From Verrucomicrobiota bacterium (GTDB lineage Bacteria > Verrucomicrobiota > Verrucomicrobiia > Verrucomicrobiales > Verrucomicrobiaceae): 15,926 bases of DNA. Below are positions 1 through 6,293 of this stretch, piece by piece. Numbering within the stretch: position 1 is the first letter of the stretch; every line of letters begins with the position of its first letter. The DNA is taken from positions 1-15,926 of the forward strand of contig JAIOQF010000234.1 of assembly GCA_021413535.1 (NCBI GenBank). The letters are read 5' to 3'. The translations under genes and the position numbers were made by a program. Below the pieces are notes generated by a model. The model did not search any database, was not told the origin of the DNA, and saw only the letters and a program-made list of their open reading frames with translations.

Positions 1-247
1 CCGCCTTCCTGAATCTTTCAGGATATTGATTCCGGGTCTTCCAGGCACCAGCAGCGGCCGCATAAACTCGCCTCCGCAGGGCATGAGCCGAAGCTTGGCG
101 AGGAATTGGCGGTGGGGTCCATTCCGCCAGCGGGTCTGGCACTGTTAGCGACTCCCCACAATTCGGACAATACGCAGTAGCGCCAATGTGCGACGGCATC
201 GCGGAAATGTGTTGTCCGCAGGCCGGGCATTCAAACCTAAGTTCCAT
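1..247 (-). CDS. Zinc-ribbon protein, N-terminal part only (runs off the left edge)
   Basis: An open frame reads from an ATG at 247 leftward to base 1 with no stop, so only the first 82 residues are visible. It begins MELRFECPACGQ and carries two CxxC knuckles, CPAC at residues 7-10 and CPNC at about 28-31, followed by a SLTVPDP stretch. This spacing is that of the short N-terminal zinc ribbon common in Verrucomicrobiota and Planctomycetota proteins of many kinds, where it usually precedes a membrane or sensor region. After the ribbon comes a Pro-rich linker and a basic stretch (ALRRRVY). The function cannot be told without the C-terminal part. No good ribosome binding site precedes the ATG, as for most genes here. 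Codon pattern and the two knuckles make it a real gene. Confidence 0.7.
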   Translation of the reverse strand, partial: MELRFECPACGQHISAMPSHIGATAYCPNCGESLTVPDPLAEWTPPPIPRQASAHALRRRVYAAAAGAWKTRNQYPERFRKA

Positions 248-393
248 GGGTAGTGCGTGCAAAGGTTCTGCCTGCCGAAGACGGCTTGGATTTCAAACAC
301 CGCGGCAATCTCGTGACGAATAACCAAGGACCTTCCGAAATCGGAAGCAATTCTAGATTCGCCTCCGGTAGTGTCAACTTCCAAAACCGGAAG

Positions 394-681
394 ATGGCGG
401 CACCGCAGAACATCGTGGGAACAAGGATCAGGGCACTGCGTCGTGATAAGGGTCTGACGCAGGCCATGCTGGCGGCAAGGTGCGGCGTGCTGGGCTGGGA
501 CGTGGGCGAGAACACGGTGACGAAGATCGAGACGCGGATTCGCTGTGTGGTGGACGCGGAGCTGCTCTGTCTGGCAAAGGCGTTGGATGTGCAACCTGAG
601 GATCTCCTGCCGCCGCCGGACAAGACAAAGGCGACGGTGAAGTCCTACTTTGCCGTGCGACCATCCATGTTTGACAATTAG
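394..681 (+). CDS. XRE-family helix-turn-helix protein
   Basis: A 95-residue protein that is almost entirely one Cro/C1-type HTH domain: VGTRIRALRRDKGLTQAMLA near residues 9-28, a recognition region ending in NTVTKIETR, then a last helix LLCLAKALDVQPEDLLPP. It should bind DNA as a dimer and regulate transcription; its target is unknown. The loop between the HTH helices (ARCGVLGWDVGEN) is longer than usual, a feature of some XRE subfamilies. The frame stays open upstream to a GTG at 253, but the domain starts directly after the ATG at 394, so I chose that start; no clear ribosome binding site supports either. It is divergent from the zinc-ribbon gene and convergent with the CBASS operon. It is not obviously part of CBASS, which has its own XRE gene. 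Confidence 0.7.
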   Translation: MAAPQNIVGTRIRALRRDKGLTQAMLAARCGVLGWDVGENTVTKIETRIRCVVDAELLCLAKALDVQPEDLLPPPDKTKATVKSYFAVRPSMFDN

Positions 682-685
682 TTGG

Positions 686-717
686 GGTCCCGCCTCTAAG
701 CAGGACCGCCTTTTTTT
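686..717 (+). terminator. Possible weak terminator after the XRE gene
   Basis: Five bases after the XRE stop codon, GGTCC (686-690) can pair with GGACC (703-707) across a 12-base loop, followed by GCC and a run of seven T (711-717). The stem is short and the loop long, so the T run is the main support. Confidence 0.35.
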
Positions 718-1287
718 AACTACTGCCTCTGGCGTCATTCCATGTAAATGTTACATTCCGTGCGCTGCTAGCTGGGCGGTTGAAGCCACTGCTCCGTGTG
801 CAAGTGATCGACGCAACGTCACCCCCAACCGCTAGTGGCTTGAATTCGCCAAGGTAACGGTGTTTGCGGCGGGATGCCGAAGGTGGTGGGAGCAGGCTCG
901 TGATGAGCTAGCGGCTAGCGCTCCTCCAATAGATTATGGCCTAAAATATCGTCAAAGTGGCACTTGGTGCTTACTCTCCCGCTCAGAACCCTACGGAAAG
1001 AGTTCGTTGCCTTTCTGCTATCTGACATTGAGGGGGGTGCAGGCCGTCTAAATTCCGGCAATGTGCGCAATCCCTTTGCTCATTTCATGGCCGCGCCCAA
1101 CGCCCGTTCAGAGATGAACTGGACGAAAGAGCCGAATTACCCACGGCCTGACTACCTTTCGTCATCGCGCACAGACCATCCTAACCAGACGGCAAACTAC
1201 ACGCTCGGCATAGAGAAGTGGAACAGTTCGTGAACGATGCGGTCGGGATCGAGGGCGCGAGCGACGGTCGCCATTCTCTTTGATCAC
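718..1287. other. Stretch without a supportable gene
   Basis: Between the XRE gene and the 3' end of the E2 gene I find only short overlapping plus-strand frames (about 860-1051 and 964-1233). None has a recognisable domain, a ribosome binding site or a composition like the neighbouring genes. No repeat, hairpin with a T run, tRNA or transposon end was seen. It may be decayed sequence at the downstream edge of the CBASS operon. Confidence 0.5.
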
Positions 1288-1944
1288 TCATTTTCGACTT
1301 CCGGTGACTACCTCTCGAAGCCATGCCTTAGGGAGAACATTACGAAACTTTCTGACGACGACGTTGAAATCGCATTTTCCAAGTCGCTTATTGCACCCAC
1401 AGGGACAGGGCATTTTGTTGGCGAGGCGTTTCTTTTTGAGCAGACAGAGCAGGGCTGGGACAACCTGGTCATTACGCTTGAGGCCGAGCAGTTCTATGTA
1501 GTCGTCGAGTTCGCCATCGATGCCGTGGCGCAGTTCACCAAAGATGAAGTCTTGGCCGTGTGTGAGCTTTAGGCTCATCGCATAAAGGTATGGAACAATG
1601 CAGGTTTTGCTAAATCCGTGGACAGTTGGTTCTGCCTGAAGTCGAGCCATGAGGCGAATTCGTGAGCCGAGACAGAGGGTTCCGTTGCCATTTACGTGAA
1701 AGTCATTCACGCGGGGAATTCTGCCCCCTATCTCGCTTACCGTGGGAACCTGTCGGGGGAATTCTTGGGGGATGGAGATTTGAAGATTGTAGGTGTCGTT
1801 GATTTGGGGGTGTCCCTCATGTTCGGCACAAAACTGAAAATCCCCTACTAGTAGAAGGAGATTTCCGCTAGATGGTTGAATAGAAATGAAGGGCTGATCG
1901 TTGAGGAACTCATCCAGCCCCGGAATGGCGATTGGAGCGGACAT
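1288..1944 (-). CDS. CBASS E2-like conjugating protein (short type II Cap2) with C-terminal Cys cluster
   Basis: A 218-residue stand-alone E2-fold protein, last gene of the CBASS operon. The first ~150 residues carry the prokaryotic E2 pattern: a strand-rich region, then FHVNGNGTLCLGS, with catalytic Cys91 and His83 placed as in E2 proteins of CBASS operons. No E1 or JAB domain is present here or nearby, so this is the short type II form. In the family, a lone E2 attaches the C-terminus of the CD-NTase to a target lysine and so raises its activity. The tail holds a four-cysteine cluster, CPCGCNKRLGKC (Cys180, 182, 184, 191), resembling a SEC-C zinc knuckle. I chose the ATG at 1944 because it overlaps the CD-NTase stop by one base (TAATG); in-frame GTG codons upstream lie inside that gene. 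Role assignment is firm by context, the conjugation chemistry is inferred. Confidence 0.85.
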   Translation of the reverse strand: MSAPIAIPGLDEFLNDQPFISIQPSSGNLLLLVGDFQFCAEHEGHPQINDTYNLQISIPQEFPRQVPTVSEIGGRIPRVNDFHVNGNGTLCLGSRIRLMARLQAEPTVHGFSKTCIVPYLYAMSLKLTHGQDFIFGELRHGIDGELDDYIELLGLKRNDQVVPALLCLLKKKRLANKMPCPCGCNKRLGKCDFNVVVRKFRNVLPKAWLREVVTGSRK

Positions 1945-3131
1945 TACATACACCACGGCCGCGCCGGCTTTTCGGTGATGATCTGGATTTTCTGGTAGTC
2001 TGCGGGTTTAGACGGCAGGAGCGGAAGAATTTTGGCGATTTCATCTTGTGTGATCCGAAGCCCAAACTTCTGTAAGGTGAATTTTTGGATCAGCTCTTCG
2101 GAGTTGAGCTTCTCGATGTTCTGGAAGTCTGCTCGTGCCTGCTTGAGCCAGCCGTGGAAGTTTCCTTCCAAGTTGAGGTGGGCGTATTTCGGCTCGTGCC
2201 ATTTATCCGCGAAGTCTTCATTTGGGTTCACCGGATTGGGGACGCGTGGAAGTGTCGGAAGGATGTAGCGATCCATGTCGGCAAGAATGCGCTCCAGTGC
2301 CGAGGTGGTGTTGTCCTCACCCCGGTAGGCGGCAGCCGCCAGTGTCGTGAGGACGATGGAAATGGGTTTAGAGTCGGGGTTCTTGGCGAACATCGAATCC
2401 CGGTGCCGCTTCAAAAATTGAATTGCTTTTTGAAGCGGAGTTTTCCATTTCCAAGCGGGGAGTTTTTCCACCTTGGCCTGCTTTGCCATCATCGCGACTT
2501 TTTCCACGAGCCCGGCGGCGATTTCCATGCGGGATTCAAACCATCTGGCGTAGCCTTCGGAGTTGGAGATTCGCCAGTTGGGATCGATGTAGCGGTAGTT
2601 GGCTTGGCGGTTATCGGTGATGTTCCCGGAGTGGCGAGACACGTCTTCGGCGAGTCCACGGGCAAGGCCATGCTTGATCATCGCGTCGGCTAGCGAGGCC
2701 TGCTTGGTCATTTCCTCGGGGATCGAGGGAACTATGTCCTCCGAGAACCGGAGTTCGTCCGCATATTCGAGGCACCAGCAACGGTGTTTTTCTTCGAGTT
2801 CTTTTTTTATTTGCCGGGCCTTCCGGTAGGCTTCGAGTTCGTCACCGACGAGCGTCTTCAGCTTCTCTTGGGTGTGAGTGTGCTTGCTGATGCCGGCCTC
2901 CAGACGGCAGCCGACATCAAGGTCGTAGGATTCACCTTCGCGAAGCGGGCGGTTGACGGTGCCCAGGCGGAAGGAGCCTTGCGCATAAATTCTCGGCTTG
3001 TTGGCTTTTAGCGAACCTTCGCAGAACCAATCGCCCAAGTCCTTGTAACGGTCGTCGGCCTTGTCGTAGGCACCGGGTGGAATTTCCAAAGCGGCCACGA
3101 GGGCCTCGATGATCTGATCTTTCGTCTTCAT
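1944..3131 (-). CDS. CD-NTase (cGAS/DncV-like nucleotidyltransferase) of CBASS
   Basis: A 395-residue cyclic-oligonucleotide synthase, the sensor and signal maker of the operon. The nucleotidyltransferase core shows QGSFRLGT (Gly52-Ser53), the DxD pair in SYDLDVGC (Asp70, Asp72) and a third acidic residue in EDIVPSIP (Asp132), the complete metal-binding set, so it should be active. A helical C-terminal half follows (about 210-395) with PKYAHLNLEGNF. The product (for example cGAMP or a trinucleotide) cannot be read from the sequence. The protein ends in PARPWCM, directly against the E2 gene; C-termini of type II CD-NTases are the sites the E2 acts on. The ATG at 3131 is chosen, giving a normal length; the longer frame to 3224 would run into the patatin gene. 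The gap after capV is 31 bases, consistent with one transcript. Confidence 0.9.
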   Translation of the reverse strand: MKTKDQIIEALVAALEIPPGAYDKADDRYKDLGDWFCEGSLKANKPRIYAQGSFRLGTVNRPLREGESYDLDVGCRLEAGISKHTHTQEKLKTLVGDELEAYRKARQIKKELEEKHRCWCLEYADELRFSEDIVPSIPEEMTKQASLADAMIKHGLARGLAEDVSRHSGNITDNRQANYRYIDPNWRISNSEGYARWFESRMEIAAGLVEKVAMMAKQAKVEKLPAWKWKTPLQKAIQFLKRHRDSMFAKNPDSKPISIVLTTLAAAAYRGEDNTTSALERILADMDRYILPTLPRVPNPVNPNEDFADKWHEPKYAHLNLEGNFHGWLKQARADFQNIEKLNSEELIQKFTLQKFGLRITQDEIAKILPLLPSKPADYQKIQIITEKPARPWCM

Positions 3132-3162
3132 GGTCGTTCGGGTGTTTTGTTGGTTGCGTTGA

Positions 3163-4107
3163 TTAGTTGAGTTTGTGACAGGGCTCAAAGGGCGCTGCTT
3201 GATGGTCCAAGAAATCCCGGTCAAAGAGTTCGGAGGAGGCGTGGCGCCATTCTGCCTCGCCCATCGCGAGGAGTTCCTTGCTGAGCTTGTCGAGGTGGAA
3301 ATCCCCCGGTGCGGTTTTGGGGTTCACCTCGAAAAAGCGGCCTTTTCCGAGAAGATGATGAACCATCCCGGAGGCAGATTGCGACTGGCCTCTCATCATA
3401 AAGTCGATGACGGGAGCTGCCATTTGCAATTTTCCTCCCATGGTCTGGATATCCTTTAGTGAGATGACCTCCTCGGTCGTGCCGATGCGAAGCGCCGCGA
3501 TTTCGCTCTGAGGTTTTTCGAGGTATCCCAATGCCTCGGCCACCGCGATCATGATGGGATTGTTTGCCCAGACGCCACCGTCAAGGAGTTGCAGGCCTGA
3601 CTCGGTGACTTCGGGAGGGAGGTAGGTCGGGGCGGCGCTGGTCGCCATCGCGACATGAACGGCGCTTTGCTTGTAATCGGTCTGGAGCCGTTTGTGGTGC
3701 GCCGTCTTGAAAATATGGACTCCACGGAACGCGGGGTCGTAAGCGGGGATAAGAAGTCGTTTCTCGCTTTCGCCGAATTTACGTTCGCCGAGCAGGTCGT
3801 TTAGTGCCGCCCGCAGGCCCTCACCCGAATGTTTGACCGCCAGCCAGTGTTTGGCGTTCTCGAAGTGCTGGGGCGGGAAGATTTGGTCAGCCTTGTTGAG
3901 ATAGAGATCCTTGATCTGTTCGGCCGAGAAGCCGAGGCCCAAGGCGATGGCGATGATTCCGCCAGTGCTGGTGCCAGAGATTAGGTCGAAGTGGTCGATG
4001 ACCTTCGTCCCCCGTTCTTTTTCCCAGTGGGCCAAAAACGAGGCGGTGAAGAGCCCTTTAAGCCCTCCGCCGTCTAGAGATAGTATTTGAAACCGGTTAC
4101 CTTGCAT
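3163..4107 (-). CDS. capV: CBASS effector phospholipase, patatin family (CapV)
   Basis: A 314-residue patatin-like lipase expected to degrade membrane phospholipids when it binds the cyclic nucleotide made by the neighbouring CD-NTase, killing the infected cell. All patatin signatures are present: oxyanion-hole loop DGGGLKG (residues 12-18), nucleophile motif GTSTGG with Ser47, and the DGG motif with Asp176, giving an intact Ser-Asp dyad. A conserved ATSAAPTYLPP region precedes the Asp, as in bacterial CapV proteins. There is no signal peptide or membrane segment, fitting a cytosolic enzyme activated by a soluble signal. It follows the protease gene after 41 bases that hold a 25-base palindrome lying 7 bases before this start codon, which is probably where the operon core is regulated. 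Length and motifs match CapV. Confidence 0.92.
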   Translation of the reverse strand: MQGNRFQILSLDGGGLKGLFTASFLAHWEKERGTKVIDHFDLISGTSTGGIIAIALGLGFSAEQIKDLYLNKADQIFPPQHFENAKHWLAVKHSGEGLRAALNDLLGERKFGESEKRLLIPAYDPAFRGVHIFKTAHHKRLQTDYKQSAVHVAMATSAAPTYLPPEVTESGLQLLDGGVWANNPIMIAVAEALGYLEKPQSEIAALRIGTTEEVISLKDIQTMGGKLQMAAPVIDFMMRGQSQSASGMVHHLLGKGRFFEVNPKTAPGDFHLDKLSKELLAMGEAEWRHASSELFDRDFLDHQAAPFEPCHKLN

Positions 4108-4113
4108 TCCGTC

Positions 4114-4138
4114 ACTGTAAGCTGTGACAGCTTACAGT
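4114..4138. promoter_or_regulatory. Perfect 25-base palindrome before capV, candidate CapH operator
   Basis: Twelve-base arms (left arm ACTGTAAGCTGT) flank a single central base at 4126 with no mismatch. It lies between the protease stop codon and the capV start, in the only non-coding gap at the regulator/core boundary. Inside it is GTAAGC-N7-GCTTAC, the same half-site pair found at the start of the repressor gene (5201-5210). On the minus strand a TAGAAT (4151-4146) overlapping the protease stop could be a -10 box, placing the palindrome at about +5 to +30, a repressor position. Alternatively the transcript could fold into an 11-base-pair hairpin next to the capV start. The repeat is seen; the operator role is inferred. 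Confidence 0.65.
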
Positions 4139-4148
4139 CAACGAGATT

Positions 4149-4853
4149 CTACAAAGACTGGTGTTTTTCCATTGGAAACATTTCTTCCAGACGGATTCGG
4201 GCGACGACCGGGTTTACGTCAAATATCTCGGCGACCTCTTTTTCGGCTTTGCTTCTTAGAGATTCCCTGAGGCGCGGTCCGAACGTGGATTCCTCTAAGT
4301 ATGGGGTGATAAGTTTTCTTACGGTCGGGCGCGGAAGGAGGAGGCCGCCGATGGCTCGGTTCGCCTGCCATTCCCACCACCGCCCATCGTATTTTGGGGT
4401 AGCACCGGGACTTGGGGAAATGTCGGTGCTGCGACATAAAAAATTCTTGGGGCGGTAGTTCCCGGAAGAGTGGCTGAAAAGGTCGGCGGTATGGTCAGCG
4501 ATGAAAAGTTTGGAATGGAGGAGGCCGTGTCCTCCCTCGTGGGCCAGAGTTGATCTCACCCGGCGTTCGGAGGTGGCGGTGCCTTCTTCCTCGATCCATG
4601 GCGCGACGGTGAATCCGGTTACGGCTCCCTTTGAGTTGAACACCGTCGATCCCATGATTCCTTCCCCCAGATCCTCGTAGATTAGCGGGACCTCGAAGTA
4701 TTTTTCGAGGAAGAGGTCGATCTTGATTGGCTCGGGCTCTCCGGGGAGGAGTTTTGCCTGCTTCAGTGCGTCCAAGCAGATGTCATCGATCTCCCGTGTC
4801 TCGTAGAGCAGTCGGAGGGGATACGGTCCGTCCTTTGTGCGGTATTCCTTCAC
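4149..4853 (-). CDS. ImmA/IrrE-type zinc metalloprotease (CapP-like) controlling CBASS
   Basis: A 234-residue COG2856-family protease. The zinc site is complete: HEGGH (His105, Glu106, His109) and the downstream ligand Glu161 in WEWQANRAIGG, the usual ExxAN motif. A short helical tail with a region like EVAEIFDVNPVVARIRLEEMF follows, typical of the family. Members such as ImmA cut the XRE repressor encoded next to them; in CBASS operons the pair is called CapH/CapP and the protease responds to DNA damage, with single-stranded DNA as reported trigger. The gene starts at a GTG whose TG is shared with the repressor's TGA stop (GTGA overlap), so the two are translationally coupled. Its likely substrate is that repressor. 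Assignment to the family is firm; the signal it senses is inferred. Confidence 0.88.
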   Translation of the reverse strand: MKEYRTKDGPYPLRLLYETREIDDICLDALKQAKLLPGEPEPIKIDLFLEKYFEVPLIYEDLGEGIMGSTVFNSKGAVTGFTVAPWIEEEGTATSERRVRSTLAHEGGHGLLHSKLFIADHTADLFSHSSGNYRPKNFLCRSTDISPSPGATPKYDGRWWEWQANRAIGGLLLPRPTVRKLITPYLEESTFGPRLRESLRSKAEKEVAEIFDVNPVVARIRLEEMFPMEKHQSL

Positions 4854-5197
4854 TTGATGTCTTCGTCGAGGTGTTCTCGAATTTTATCTAGTGAAGTGCC
4901 GCCTTGGATTTTGTCCTTGAGGGTTCTAAAGGCCATTCCGGCCTGTGGGTCGGAGAACATCATTTTCCTGATTTCATCCGCCTCGTCGCGGAAATCGTAT
5001 TTTTGCAGTTCTTCGATGGGAACACCGATTTCTCCCGCAAGAAGTTCGATCTTGTCCGCCGATGGGAATCGGCGGCCGAGTTCAATGTCCGACAAGAATG
5101 CACCGGATATGCCAATTTTTTTCGCGAGTTCTCGAAGTGAGATATTCTTTGCCTCCCTGATCTGGCGAAGATAGGAGCCGAATGCTGTGCTGTTCAT
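4850..5197 (-). CDS. XRE-family repressor (CapH-like) of the CBASS operon
   Basis: A 115-residue protein with an N-terminal Cro/C1 HTH at about residues 5-65 (LRQIREAKNISLRELAKKIG, then SGAFLSDIELGRRFPSADKI, then LAGEIGVPIEELQKY) and a ~50-residue charged helical tail. It is the first gene of the minus-strand operon and overlaps the ImmA/IrrE protease gene by four bases. In known CapH/CapP pairs the XRE protein represses the CBASS promoter and is cleaved by the protease. A 10-base perfect palindrome, GTAAGCTTAC, lies 3 bases before the start codon and shares its half-site with the larger palindrome before capV, which points to autoregulation plus control of the core. There is almost no leader between a possible -10 box and the ATG, so the message could be leaderless. 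Confidence 0.88.
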   Translation of the reverse strand: MNSTAFGSYLRQIREAKNISLRELAKKIGISGAFLSDIELGRRFPSADKIELLAGEIGVPIEELQKYDFRDEADEIRKMMFSDPQAGMAFRTLKDKIQGGTSLDKIREHLDEDIK

Positions 5198-5200
5198 ATC

Positions 5201-5210
5201 GTAAGCTTAC
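5201..5210. promoter_or_regulatory. GTAAGCTTAC palindrome at the repressor promoter, candidate CapH operator
   Basis: A perfect 10-base inverted repeat 3 bases upstream of the capH-like ATG on the minus strand. It carries the same GTAAGC/GCTTAC halves as the palindrome at 4114-4138, but here the halves overlap instead of being spaced by seven bases. On the minus strand TGGAAA, 17 bases, then TAAGCT could be a weak promoter whose -10 box lies inside the palindrome. The match of the halves is seen; binding is inferred. Confidence 0.5.
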
Positions 5211-5316
5211 ACCGCTTGAAGGAAATTTTCCACTAAATCCTTTCTACTGCACGCGAAAGAGGCTCCCTCCCAGAAGCGTGATTGCTTGTCATATCGACTC
5301 CGGCATAATTTCTGAG

Positions 5317-6249
5317 ATGAATAGGTTTGCGTCGCGTCTCGCTCTACTTTTGATCATGTTGCTTCCGGTTCAGAGCGTCTGCGCCTGGTCCGGTCCCGGA
5401 CACATGATTGTCGCTGCTGTTGCATACTTAAATCTGAACCCGCAGGAAAGACAGAAAGCCGCCGACATTCTCAAGCTGCACTACAACTACGAGAAGTGGA
5501 AGGCTGAGGTTCCTGACAAAGATGCAGTCCTCGAAGAAGGCATTGTGCTGTTTATGGGCGCGAGCAAATGGCCTGACGAGATCAAGTTTGGGAATTCAAC
5601 ATGGAATCACAAGGAGTGGCACTTTGTTGACTACCCCCTGACGCCGCTCGACTTCTCCCTGAAACCGTCCCCGTCTCCAGAGGACGACATCATCTTCGCG
5701 ATCAAACGGTGCCAGACAAAACTCGAAGACCCGAAGGTGTCTGCAAAAGAAAAGGCATACTGGCTTCCTTGGCTAATCCATATTGTTGGTGACATCACGC
5801 AGCCTCTTCACTGCTGCGCTCTCGTGAACGATGACTTCGCAGGTCCGATTGGCGACCGCGGAGGCAACTCGATCTTCGTCAAAGCAGGCACCGGCAAGGG
5901 AGTTACGCTGCACAAAATGTGGGACGACGCGACCGGCACCTCAAAAGGGTTCCACACCAAACTGCTTCGCGGCTATGTGAATCAGGCAATCGAACTCGGT
6001 TCAAAGTTCAAACGTGATGGACTCGCGGAACTAAAACAGCACACGACTCCAGAAGCTTGGGCGCGAGAAAGCTGGCAGATCGCCGTCGATCAAGTGTATT
6101 TGCGCGGGAAGCTGCAATACGGGAAAGATGTCGCGTCCGCCGTGCCGTTGCCTGACGGTTATACGAAGAACTTGAAGGCAATTTCGCTTCGCCGTGTGAC
6201 ACTAGGCGGATACCGCCTGGCCGACTTGATCCGGGAATGCCTCAAGTGA
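5317..6249 (+). CDS. Secreted S1/P1-type zinc nuclease
   Basis: A 310-residue nuclease that should degrade single-stranded DNA or RNA and remove 3' phosphates outside the cytoplasm. Residues 1-23 are a signal peptide (RLALLLIMLL core, cut after VCA), leaving Trp24 as the new N-terminus. That matters, because in P1 nuclease the N-terminal Trp is itself a zinc ligand and is followed by a His five residues later, here His29 in WSGPGH. The other ligands are present: Asp87 in WPDE, His102 in WHFVDYP, His155 and Asp159 in HIVGD, His165 in QPLH, and His199 and Asp203 in LHKMWD. The trinuclear site is therefore complete. The ATG at 5317 is chosen since it gives the signal peptide; the longer frame would overlap the CBASS repressor. 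It is divergent from CBASS and probably an unrelated neighbour. Confidence 0.9.
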   Translation: MNRFASRLALLLIMLLPVQSVCAWSGPGHMIVAAVAYLNLNPQERQKAADILKLHYNYEKWKAEVPDKDAVLEEGIVLFMGASKWPDEIKFGNSTWNHKEWHFVDYPLTPLDFSLKPSPSPEDDIIFAIKRCQTKLEDPKVSAKEKAYWLPWLIHIVGDITQPLHCCALVNDDFAGPIGDRGGNSIFVKAGTGKGVTLHKMWDDATGTSKGFHTKLLRGYVNQAIELGSKFKRDGLAELKQHTTPEAWARESWQIAVDQVYLRGKLQYGKDVASAVPLPDGYTKNLKAISLRRVTLGGYRLADLIRECLK

Positions 6250-6293
6250 TTGATGCCTGCACTTAAGTCACAGATGGAGAGTCAAGTGATTGA
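6242..6293 (+). repeat. 12-base direct repeat across the S1/P1-GIY-YIG junction
   Basis: TCAAGTGATTGA occurs at 6242-6253, covering the S1/P1 stop codon, and again exactly at 6282-6293, covering the TTG start of the next gene. Between them AAGTCA and CACTTAAG can pair with parts of either copy, so the junction RNA could form alternative short hairpins. It may be only a small duplication. Confidence 0.6.

Noticed and set aside
964..1233. Plus-strand frame containing FVAFLLSDIEGG, superficially like the start of an adenylate cyclase catalytic domain
   Set aside because: Only a few residues match, the rest has no cyclase motifs, the frame is 89 codons, and overlapping frames in the same stretch look equally random.
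1237..1572. 111-codon plus-strand ORF
   Set aside because: It lies antisense to the E2 gene, whose catalytic and cysteine motifs are clear on the minus strand.
3132..3224. Upstream extension of the CD-NTase start to 3224
   Set aside because: It would overlap the patatin gene and adds a low-complexity Thr/Asn/Gln-rich stretch; the ATG at 3131 gives the usual family length.
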